Of a DNA stretch of 14,155 nt, positions 7,320 through 13,302 are shown in pieces; the first letter of the stretch is position 1, and every line of letters begins with the position of its first letter. A model generated the notes under the pieces. The model saw only the letters and a list, made by a program, of their open reading frames with translations. It made no database searches and had not been told where the DNA came from. The DNA is from Syntrophales bacterium (lineage in GTDB: Bacteria; Desulfobacterota; Syntrophia; Syntrophales; UBA5619). The stretch is from NCBI GenBank assembly GCA_028712015.1, contig JAQTRB010000019.1, forward strand, positions 1 to 14,155, written 5' to 3'. A program made the translations under genes and the position numbers.

Positions 7320-8168
7320 TTATCGGCCTCCTTTCCCGTCCGGTTCCCCGCCCCGAAAACCCAACTTCCGGGAAATTTCAGCGGCCGCCGCCATGACCTC
7401 TCCCTTCATCACCTCCTGAACGGCCTCCTTGGTCATCTGGAAAACGGAACCGGAAACACTGATCGCGGCCACGGGTCTCCCTTTGTCGTCAAAGATCGGG
7501 GCTCCCACGCAACGGATTCCCTGTTCGTTTTCCTCGTCGTCCGTCGCGTATCCCTGGCTTCGGACCATTTTCAAATGATCCCGGAAATCATCCCGACGCG
7601 TAATGGTATTCTGCGTCCGCCGGGGCAGTCCCTTTCTTTGCAGGAAATCCGTCAAGTCCTCATCCGGATAATAGGAGAGCAGCACCTTTCCCACCGCGCT
7701 GCTGTGAACCGGATTCCGGGAACCGATGCGCGACGCCATTTTCAACCCCCCTGCGGGCTGCATCGTCTCAACCTTGTCCACATAGACCACCTCATCCCGA
7801 TCCAGAATCACCAGGTGGACCGTCTGTTTCGTCTTCTCCGCCAGATCCCCCAGGATCGGTTCCGCCACCTTCCGAAAATCGAGTTGGTTACCCAACTGGG
7901 TGTTCAAATCCATCAATTTCAAGCCCAGAAAGTAGAGCTTTGTCACGGGCTCCTGGCGGATATAGCCAAAATAGGACAGGGAGGCGAGAATGCGGTGGAT
8001 CGTCCCTTTCGGGAGGTTCAGGCCGGCGGACAAGTCCCTGATGCTCATCCCCCGGGAATTTTGTCCCACCATCTCGAGAATCATGGAGACCCTCTCGATC
8101 GTCTGGACGAGATTGCTCGGCTTGGACGGGGCTGTTTTTCGTTCCATGGGCTGATTTTCCTGTTCCAT
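7320..8168 (-). CDS. IclR-family transcriptional regulator (KdgR-like by context)
   Basis: DNA-binding regulator of 282 residues. Winged helix-turn-helix at about 20-82 (LVQTIERVSMILEMV, then the recognition helix LPKGTIHRILASLSYFGYI at 52-70, wing YFLGLKLMDL). The effector domain runs from about 95 to 272, with NPVHSSAVGKVLLSY and YATDDEENEQGIRCVGAPIFD, the usual IclR ligand-domain blocks. The C-terminal tail GGEPDGKGGR is short and polar. It lies directly upstream of the uronate operon on the same strand, so by analogy with KdgR of enterobacteria it may sense KDG or a related intermediate; the ligand is an inference. Start: ATG 8168 has no clear Shine-Dalgarno; ATG 8147 has AGGA ten bases upstream and is a real alternative (275 residues). 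Its own promoter carries a palindromic operator at 8226-8250. Confidence 0.93.
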   Translation of the reverse strand: MEQENQPMERKTAPSKPSNLVQTIERVSMILEMVGQNSRGMSIRDLSAGLNLPKGTIHRILASLSYFGYIRQEPVTKLYFLGLKLMDLNTQLGNQLDFRKVAEPILGDLAEKTKQTVHLVILDRDEVVYVDKVETMQPAGGLKMASRIGSRNPVHSSAVGKVLLSYYPDEDLTDFLQRKGLPRRTQNTITRRDDFRDHLKMVRSQGYATDDEENEQGIRCVGAPIFDDKGRPVAAISVSGSVFQMTKEAVQEVMKGEVMAAAAEISRKLGFRGGEPDGKGGR

Positions 8169-8225
8169 CTAAGGATGCATGCTTTTGATCCTATGGGCGA
8201 TAACGCTCCACAGGGGGTGAATATC

Positions 8226-8250
8226 GTTCCATAATACGGAACCGTGTTCC
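8226..8250 (-). promoter_or_regulatory. Probable IclR operator (three GTTCC/GGAAC half-sites)
   Basis: Read on the plus strand: GTTCC (8226-8230), seven bases, GGAAC (8238-8242), three bases, GTTCC (8246-8250). The first pair is a 17-base palindrome, and the first and third half-sites are exactly 20 bases apart, about two helix turns. It touches the -10 box and covers the expected transcription start of the IclR gene, the position of a repressor site. IclR proteins bind such palindromes as dimers or tetramers; that this regulator binds here is inference. Confidence 0.6.
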
Positions 8251-8278
8251 TAATAACAAAACTATTCCCGGATGTCAA
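8250..8278 (-). promoter_or_regulatory. Sigma70-like promoter of the IclR gene
   Basis: On the minus strand TTGACA (8278-8273, perfect -35), a 17-base spacer and TATTAG (8255-8250, four of six to the -10 consensus). Start would be near 8243, giving a leader of about 75 bases to the ATG at 8168. May also drive the operon beyond the regulator, since no strong promoter was found between 7234 and 7320. Confidence 0.55.
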
Positions 8279-8527
8279 TATTTTTTCGTTCAACGGGACA
8301 ATGCCTATTTCAGGAGAGATGAAAGGATCCGACGAAGAAATCTTGACCGATGGTTTCATCGCGCAAATGGTGTGTTCATCCTATCGATTTTATGGATGTT
8401 TTTGTTTCGCAACCCGTATGCGGATGACGGCAGGAATCGGGAAAAACCGTGCGGAGAAACAACGGATGAATCAAGATGCCCCAAGGGCCTCTGTCTTCGG
8501 CCGCCGTTCGCGGAAATCAACGGGCTG

Positions 8528-9376
8528 TCAGATGTTCTGTATCAGGTAGCCGCCGTCCACCGGAAGGGTGATTCCGGTGACGAAACCGGCCGCGCCGTCG
8601 GCGCAGAGGTACAGCACCGCACCCATCAGCTCGTGCGCTTGACCGAAGCGGCCGAATGGGGTGTGGGCGATCACCGCCTTTCCGCGATCGGTCAGGGAAC
8701 CATCCTCGTTGGTCAGAAGACGCCTGTTCTGCTCGCCCAGGAAAAAACCCGGGGCGATGGCGTTCACGCGGATGCCATGGGGGGCCAACTCCTTGGCCGC
8801 GGCCTCGGTCAGATTCTTCACGGCCGCCTTGGCGGCGTTGTACGGCCAGACGCCTGAGAGCGGCACATAGCTGGACATGCTGGCAATGTTGATGATACAG
8901 CCGGCGGTCTTCTTCTCGATCCAGCGCTTGGCAACCACTTTCATGGGCAGAAAGCAACCGGCCTCGACGTTGAGTTTCATCACAAAACGAAAATTCTCCA
9001 TATCCTGCTCCGTCAACGGGCTCTTCCCCCTGCCGCCGCCGCAGGCATTGAGGAGAATCTGGAAATCGCCGGCCGCGTCGATGGCCGCAAGCATCTCGTC
9101 TTCGTTCAGCAGATCCACTTTTCGGTATTCGATGCCGTTGATCCGCCCCGCTTCCTTTTGGATGCGTTCGGTTGAAGCCCGCAGGGCGTCCGCACGGACG
9201 TCCCAAAGGAACACGTCCGCGCCCGCGCGGGCCATGGCGCAGGCCATATCCGTACCGAGCACGCCGCCGCCGCCCGTGACCACGGCCTTCTTGCCGGCCA
9301 GCGAGAACATCTCGCAGAGGTAATCGCGGACCGCGCCCGTCTCTTCCTGCCCGTCGGACCTTTTCTTTGTTTCCAT
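8528..9376 (-). CDS. SDR oxidoreductase, probable D-mannonate oxidoreductase (fructuronate reductase, UxuB/YjmF-like)
   Basis: Cytosolic short-chain dehydrogenase of 282 residues. Cofactor loop TGGGGVLG at 34-41, Asp59 after strand two (NAD preference), Asn136 in FVMKLNVEAG, Ser166, and Y179-x3-K183. The C-terminal third (NAIAPGFFLGEQNRRLLTNE, then AHTPFGRFG at 237-245, and FVTGITLPVDGGY) matches the pattern I know from Bacillus-type UxuB, which interconverts D-fructuronate and D-mannonate. The NNAG motif is changed to NACGGG (110-115); relatives carry NGAGG, so this is a family trait with a local twist. The first 20 residues are an extra polar tail; the ATG at 9376 has AAGGGGG upstream, while the inner Met23 has no clear Shine-Dalgarno. 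Divergent from an IclR gene. The SDR family is certain; the substrate is a family-based inference. Confidence 0.8.
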   Translation of the reverse strand: METKKRSDGQEETGAVRDYLCEMFSLAGKKAVVTGGGGVLGTDMACAMARAGADVFLWDVRADALRASTERIQKEAGRINGIEYRKVDLLNEDEMLAAIDAAGDFQILLNACGGGRGKSPLTEQDMENFRFVMKLNVEAGCFLPMKVVAKRWIEKKTAGCIINIASMSSYVPLSGVWPYNAAKAAVKNLTEAAAKELAPHGIRVNAIAPGFFLGEQNRRLLTNEDGSLTDRGKAVIAHTPFGRFGQAHELMGAVLYLCADGAAGFVTGITLPVDGGYLIQNI

Positions 9377-9506
9377 CCCCGCTACCCCCTTAAAAACGGA
9401 TTTGATCGTTCCGCATGCTTTCTCCGTTGATTGCAGCGGGATATCGTATTTGCCGTTTTCCCTGCCCCTTCTCCGCTGCCGATTTTTCGCATTTCATGTT
9501 ATTGAT

Positions 9507-9536
9507 ATCATAAAAGCCGAGACCGCGTAAAGTCAA
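9507..9536 (-). promoter_or_regulatory. Promoter of the SDR (UxuB-like) gene
   Basis: On the minus strand TTGACT (9536-9531), an 18-base spacer and TATGAT (9512-9507): five of six matches in each box. The -10 overlaps the perfect palindrome TGATATCA (9503-9510), a possible repressor contact. Confidence 0.55.
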
Positions 9537-9625
9537 GCGACTCAATGATGGGTGTCTGTGTTCGACGCTTGAGGGGTGCGGGATTGGCCAACAGTACGGG
9601 AGGAGCCGCGGAAGGAATTATTTTC

Positions 9626-9653
9626 TTGACATGGCCAGTTACTGGGATAGAAT
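9626..9653 (+). promoter_or_regulatory. Promoter of the second IclR gene
   Basis: TTGACA (9626-9631, perfect), a 16-base spacer and TAGAAT (9648-9653, five of six). Start near 9660 gives a leader of about 34 bases to the ATG at 9694. TATCA at 9653-9657 and TGATA at 9674-9678 form an inverted pair that flanks the start point and could be an operator. Confidence 0.6.
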
Positions 9654-9693
9654 ATCAGCCGGGTTTCATCCTATGATACAATCTTGAGGCAAA

Positions 9694-10479
9694 ATGAAAT
9701 CCGGAATCTCCCATCAATCCCTCGAACGCGGACTGCGGGTGATCGAAACCATCGCCGATTTTGGCGGCGCCGCGTCCGTATCGGTGATCGCCCGAAAGAC
9801 CGGGCTGCCGCGCAGCACCGCCCACCACTTGCTCCGTTCCTTGATCGCCTTCGGATACCTTCTCCAGGACAGCGAGGCGCAGCCGTACAGACTTGCTCCC
9901 AAACTTTTCAAATTGACCGGGCGTGCCTGGACCCAGGGACAGCTTGCCGAATTATCGCTTCCGTTCATCGATGAATTGAGCCGGCGCACGGGCGAAGGGA
10001 CCAGTCTGGCCATTCTCCGCGAAGGGACGGTTTTGGTGGTGGCCAAGAGGGATTCCGAGGGACCGGTGCGCGTCGTCCAGAAGGTCGGAACCTTACGGCC
10101 CATCTATTGTTCGGCCGTAGGCAAGATCCTGGCGGCGTGGCTGCCCGAAAAGGAACTCGACGACATCATCGACCGCATTGTCTTCGAGAAGTTCACCGCC
10201 AAAACGATCACGGCGACCACGGTTCTGAAACGGGAGCTTGCACGCGTCCGGACGAGCGGGTTTGCCGTCGACAACGAGGAGCACATCGAGGGCATCCGTT
10301 GTATTGCCGCCCCTGTTCGGGACCCATTCGGAAAGGTCTGCGCGGCGCTCTGCATCGTGGGACCGAAAAACCGGTTTTCTCTGCGGCGTCTCAGGGAGCT
10401 TCAGGGTCCGCTGCTGGATGTGGCGGAAAAAATGTCGGTTCAACTGGGATTCGGAGCGGTGAGGGATGCCGCAACCTGA
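9694..10479 (+). CDS. IclR-family transcriptional regulator
   Basis: DNA-binding regulator of 261 residues. Helix-turn-helix in the first 65 residues (SLERGLRVIETIADFGGAA, recognition helix LPRSTAHHLLRSLIAFGYL at 39-57), effector domain about 80-255 with PIYCSAVGKILAAWL and FAVDNEEHIEGIRCIAAPV. These blocks mirror those of the IclR at 7320-8168, but the rest differs clearly, so the two are paralogs and not recent copies. The start at 9694 has GAGG five bases upstream and a good promoter about 40 bases further. It is divergent from the UxuB-like SDR gene and is followed by an SDR gene and a TRAP set on its own strand, so it probably controls one or both. The effector is unknown; a sugar acid or aromatic acid is usual for the family. 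Confidence 0.93.
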   Translation: MKSGISHQSLERGLRVIETIADFGGAASVSVIARKTGLPRSTAHHLLRSLIAFGYLLQDSEAQPYRLAPKLFKLTGRAWTQGQLAELSLPFIDELSRRTGEGTSLAILREGTVLVVAKRDSEGPVRVVQKVGTLRPIYCSAVGKILAAWLPEKELDDIIDRIVFEKFTAKTITATTVLKRELARVRTSGFAVDNEEHIEGIRCIAAPVRDPFGKVCAALCIVGPKNRFSLRRLRELQGPLLDVAEKMSVQLGFGAVRDAAT

Positions 10480-10523
10480 AACCGGATAGGGATGCGGGAA
10501 AAAGCGGGGCCGGCTGCTGCGCT

Positions 10524-10555
10524 GTTCCAAACCGTACATCGATCCGTTCAGGAAC
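10524..10555 (+). repeat. GTTCC...GGAAC inverted repeat before the SDR gene
   Basis: GTTCC at 10524-10528 and GGAAC at 10551-10555 with 22 bases between, plus an inner GTTC-AG-GAAC. The half-sites equal those of the operator at 8226-8250 but the spacing differs. It may be an operator or an RNA stem close to the ribosome site of the next gene, or chance. Confidence 0.25.
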
Positions 10556-10571
10556 ATATCGGGAGGGGGGA

Positions 10572-11318
10572 ATGAGATTCAAGGATCAGGTGGCCATCGT
10601 CACCGGGGCGGCAAAAGGCATCGGACGGAGCATTGCGCTGGCGCTGATCGACGAGGGCGCGAAGGTCGTTCCCGTGGATGTCGATTGTGAGGCTCTCCGG
10701 AGCCTGCGGGCGGAGGTTGAAAAACGGGGGGAACAGATCCTTCCCGTCGCCTGCGACATTGAGAAGAGTCCTGACGTGAAAGCGATGGTGGATCAGGTTC
10801 TCGGGGCCTTTGGTCGGATCGATCTGCTCGTCAACAACGCCGGCATCATCCGTCGCGGAACGATCGAAACGGTCAGCGAGGAAGACTGGGATCGGGTGAT
10901 CGCCGTCAACCTGAAAGGGACGTTCAACTGTTGCAAGGCCGTAGTCGAACCCATGAAGCGGCAGCGGTCGGGGAAGATCGTGAATGTCTCTTCCATTGCC
11001 GGAAAGCTGGGAGACATCACCTCCGCTCCCGGGTACGGCTCATCCAAGGCCGGGGCGGATGCCCTGATGAAGACCCTGGCCAGGCAACTGGCCCCCAGCG
11101 GCATCAGGGTGAATGCCGTTGCGCCGCATGCCATTGAAACGGAGATGAGCGCCCAGTGGCCGGACGAGAGGAAGCGGGAGGTGATCGCCGGGATTCCGCT
11201 CGGCCGTCTCGGCAGGCCGGAGGATGTGGCGGCGGCCGTTCTCTTTCTGGCTTCCGACGATGCGTCGTTCATCACCGGCGAGATCCTGGACGTCAACGGC
11301 GGGACTTTCATGGATTGA
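10572..11318 (+). CDS. SDR-family oxidoreductase (FabG-like, sugar-acid type by context)
   Basis: NAD(P)-dependent dehydrogenase of 248 residues, the classic SDR length. Cofactor loop TGAAKGIG at 11-18, Asp36 after strand two (suggests NAD), NNAG at 88-91, tetrad Asn113 in VIAVNLKGTF, Ser140/141, and Y155-x3-K159; the C-terminus is LASDDASFITGEILDVNGG. Sequence alone does not separate a 3-oxoacyl reductase from a sugar or polyol dehydrogenase. Its place between an IclR regulator (92 bases upstream) and a TRAP transporter suggests that it oxidises or reduces the imported acid, or a product of it. The start at 10572 follows GGGAGGGGGG, a strong ribosome site; the frame stays open upstream to 10107 but overlaps the IclR gene. 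It is not closely alike to either of the other two SDRs in the window. Confidence 0.9.
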   Translation: MRFKDQVAIVTGAAKGIGRSIALALIDEGAKVVPVDVDCEALRSLRAEVEKRGEQILPVACDIEKSPDVKAMVDQVLGAFGRIDLLVNNAGIIRRGTIETVSEEDWDRVIAVNLKGTFNCCKAVVEPMKRQRSGKIVNVSSIAGKLGDITSAPGYGSSKAGADALMKTLARQLAPSGIRVNAVAPHAIETEMSAQWPDERKREVIAGIPLGRLGRPEDVAAAVLFLASDDASFITGEILDVNGGTFMD

Positions 11319-11601
11319 ATCCGGAAATGGACGTCGAAATACGGATGATTCGTCGGAAGAAGGGTGGAGCGGATGGGTTTTGTCTTGTCTGAATATTCAA
11401 GGATCCGCGAGAAGGGGGGGGTGTCCAGGCGGAATGGATCGCGTTGAACAGGGGTCGTACATCGCTCATTGGCGGGATATCCGTCTCCGGGACGGATCCC
11501 CCGCGGAGCGGCGGAAGGGGGGGGCGCGGCTTCCCAATATCCGAGTCGGTCCAGATGACCCGCACCGGAAGCGGGGCGATTCACCGATGAAGGAGGGAAA
11601 T
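11319..11601 (+). other. 283-base gap before the second dctP
   Basis: Noncoding, G-rich on the plus strand with two runs of eight G (about 11414-11421 and 11517-11524). It holds a hairpin at 11479-11497 and, just before the ATG at 11602, the Shine-Dalgarno AAGGAGG. I found no clear -35/-10 pair. It may be a leader or a spacer in an SDR-TRAP transcript. Confidence 0.45.
11479..11497 (+). repeat. Small hairpin in the dctP leader
   Basis: Perfect 7-base arms ATCCGTC (11479-11485) and GACGGAT (11491-11497) around a five-base loop. A C-rich stretch then G-rich run follow, allowing an alternative pairing with the second G8 tract. No T run, so not a typical terminator. Confidence 0.35.
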
Positions 11602-12597
11602 ATGAAAAGATTCAAAAAATATTATTTACTTTTCGCGGCATCGATCATTTTGCCTCTGATCATCACGTTGCCGGCCTTCGGACAGCAGAAATTCGTTTTG
11701 AAGTTCAACCATGTCCTGGGCGCGAAAGAACCCTATCACAAAGGATTTACCGACTGGGCCAAGGCCGTGAACACAAAAACAAAGGGCAACCTCAAGATCG
11801 AGGTCTTTCACAGCGCCCAGCTCGGCGTCGAGGAGGACATCATCGAACAGATGCGACAGGGGGCGAATATCGGCCAGAATACCGACTCGGCCCGGCTCGG
11901 GAATTATATCCCCGGAATCGCCGTCATGAATGGCCCCTATTTCGCGACCACCCTGGAGGAAGTAATCAAGATCAAGAATACCCCGACGGTCAAGGCCTGG
12001 ACGGAAGAGTTGGCCGACAAGTTCGGATTGAAGGTCATTTCTTTCACCTGGGTCCAGGGGTACCGCCATTTCTTCACGAACAAGCCCATCAAGAAACCCG
12101 AGGATTTGAAGGGGATGCGCATCCGGACGCCGCCCGCCCCCATCTGGCAGGAGTCCGTCCGGGCGCTGGGCGCGACGCCGGTCGCCATGGCCTTCGGAGA
12201 CATGTATCCGGCGATTCAGCAAAAGGCGATCGAAGGGGTGGAGCTCGTCTATAACAATATCCCCGCCGGCCGCTTCTACGAGGTCCTCAAGTATGCCAAC
12301 GAAACCGGGCACATCATGCTGATCAATTTCGAGGTGATGAGCGCCAAATACTTCAACAGCCTGCCGGCCGACTACCAGAAGATCCTCGTCGAGGAGTGTG
12401 ACAAGGCCGGGCTGGAAACCTCCAAACAGATCCTGGCCTCCGAGAAGGAGGTCAAGAAGCAGCTGCTCGCCAAGGGGATGGTGGCGGTCGAGGACTGCGA
12501 CCTTGCCGCCTTCAAGAAGGCCGGAGAGAAGGCTTACGAGGTCCTGAAGATCACCGATGCGAAGAACAAGGTCTACCAGGAGATGGGCAAGAAGTAG
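11602..12597 (+). CDS. TRAP transporter substrate-binding protein, DctP family
   Basis: Periplasmic binding protein of 331 residues for the DctQ/DctM pair that follows. Signal peptide 1-27 (MKRFKKYY, hydrophobic core, LPAFG, cut before QQKF). Core motifs: YRHFFTNKPIKKPEDLKG at 154-171 with Arg155, MRIRTPPAP at 172-180 with Arg175 (expected carboxylate-binding arginine). The DGQENP-type block is replaced by AIEGVELVYNNI at 209-220, so the ligand pocket differs from the binding protein at 6248-7234 and another substrate is likely. The start at 11602 has AAGGAGG five bases upstream; an in-frame ATG at 11587 would disturb the signal peptide. The frame is open far upstream, but that part is not coding. 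Followed by a strong hairpin and dctQ. Confidence 0.95.
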   Translation: MKRFKKYYLLFAASIILPLIITLPAFGQQKFVLKFNHVLGAKEPYHKGFTDWAKAVNTKTKGNLKIEVFHSAQLGVEEDIIEQMRQGANIGQNTDSARLGNYIPGIAVMNGPYFATTLEEVIKIKNTPTVKAWTEELADKFGLKVISFTWVQGYRHFFTNKPIKKPEDLKGMRIRTPPAPIWQESVRALGATPVAMAFGDMYPAIQQKAIEGVELVYNNIPAGRFYEVLKYANETGHIMLINFEVMSAKYFNSLPADYQKILVEECDKAGLETSKQILASEKEVKKQLLAKGMVAVEDCDLAAFKKAGEKAYEVLKITDAKNKVYQEMGKK

Positions 12598-12624
12598 GAT
12601 TGCGGACAGAGCGGCGAATGATTC

Positions 12625-12661
12625 CCGGCCCGGCCTCCCAAAGCTTGGGAGGCCGGGCCGG
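12625..12661 (+). repeat. Perfect 17-bp hairpin between dctP and dctQ
   Basis: Arms 12625-12641 and 12645-12661 pair over all 17 bases around the loop AGC, with a G/C-rich base and the inner CCCAA/TTGGG. No T run follows (ATGATGAACGG), so it is not a standard intrinsic terminator. It probably protects the 3' end of the dctP message or causes partial termination, so that binding protein is made in excess over the permease. Confidence 0.75.
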
Positions 12662-12721
12662 ATGATGAACGGGTTCGCGGGGCCGATTTTTCCCGACTCT
12701 CCGATCCGACGAGGGTGAGTG

Positions 12722-13237
12722 ATGAAGAAATTTTACAAGTTCCTCTGTGCACAGGAGATGCACATCGCCAAATACTCGCTGGGACTTCTTTCGCTGCTGG
12801 TGTTTGTCGCCGCGGTTGCGCGATCCCTGCATTATCCGTTGAACTGGGCCATGGATGCCGCAACGTTCCTCTTTGCCTGGACGGTTTTTCTGGGCGCCGA
12901 TGCCGCAATGCGACTGGACAGACTGTTCTGCATCGAAGTGATCACCGGCAGACTCTCCCCGAAAGCCCAGCTTTATCTCCAAATCATCAATTACAGCATC
13001 ATCGCCGTTTTTTTGTTGGGCATGATCGGATACGGCATCCCCCTATCGTGGACGACTAGGTTCCGGGCCTTTCAGGGGATTCCGGGCTTCAGCTATTCCT
13101 GGGTGACACTCAGCGTGCCGATCGGCTGCGCCCTGATGCTCATCACCGCAATCTTGAAAATCAAAACCTTCTGGCACGCCATCGCAACGGGCGAAGCGAT
13201 CACGAAAAGGGAAGGGGTGAGCGGTGAAATCATCTGA
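12722..13237 (+). CDS. TRAP transporter small membrane subunit, DctQ family
   Basis: Small permease subunit of 171 residues. Hydrophobic segments at about 16-35, 43-65, 85-108 and 127-147. The block WAMDAATFLFAWTVFLGADA (43-62) followed by MRLDRLFCIEV (64-74) is the conserved DctQ loop, where the second TRAP set in the window has RGHISVGDW. The C-terminal tail is polar. The ATG at 12722 has GAGGG six bases upstream; the GTG one codon earlier (12719) is less likely. It lies 124 bases after dctP, across a strong hairpin, and 65 bases before dctM. It is poorly alike to the DctQ at 4313-4825, so the two transporters are not recent duplicates. Confidence 0.9.
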   Translation: MKKFYKFLCAQEMHIAKYSLGLLSLLVFVAAVARSLHYPLNWAMDAATFLFAWTVFLGADAAMRLDRLFCIEVITGRLSPKAQLYLQIINYSIIAVFLLGMIGYGIPLSWTTRFRAFQGIPGFSYSWVTLSVPIGCALMLITAILKIKTFWHAIATGEAITKREGVSGEII

Positions 13238-13302
13238 CAGGCTGTTTTCCCACGGATCGCTGAATGAAACCTGAGCGCGATTGAAGGCAGAGAGGTTGCC
13301 GA

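Larger units (their letters stand above)
8169..8527. other. 359-base intergenic region with the IclR promoter and operator
   Basis: The part near the regulator (8226-8278) holds a promoter and operator facing the regulator. From 8279 to 8527 I see no convincing gene and no strong terminator for the SDR gene that ends at 8528; a CCGTT/AACGG stem (10-base loop) and a small GCCC-TTG-GGGC stem are the only hairpins found and neither is followed by a T run. Confidence 0.6.
9377..9693. other. 317-base divergent promoter region
   Basis: Lies between the minus-strand SDR gene and the plus-strand IclR gene. It holds one promoter in each direction (separate entries). The minus promoter would give a leader of about 120 bases to the SDR gene, in which I found no clear riboswitch or terminator fold. 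The TGATATCA palindrome at 9503-9510 overlaps the minus -10 box. Confidence 0.6.

Noticed and set aside
8081..8359. Minus-strand frame of 92 codons overlapping the IclR start
   Set aside because: It crosses the promoter and operator and overlaps the IclR coding region in another frame; no ribosome site or domain.
8479..8493. GCCC-TTG-GGGC stem as terminator of the SDR gene
   Set aside because: Only four base pairs and no T run on the transcribed strand.
8244..8549. Possible 101-residue plus-strand gene in the intergenic region
   Set aside because: Starts with GTG inside the operator, has no Shine-Dalgarno, runs into the antisense end of the SDR gene and resembles no family I know.
11224..11601. 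N-terminal extension of the second DctP by about 126 residues
   Set aside because: It overlaps the SDR gene in another frame and would bury the signal peptide; the ATG at 11602 has an excellent ribosome site.
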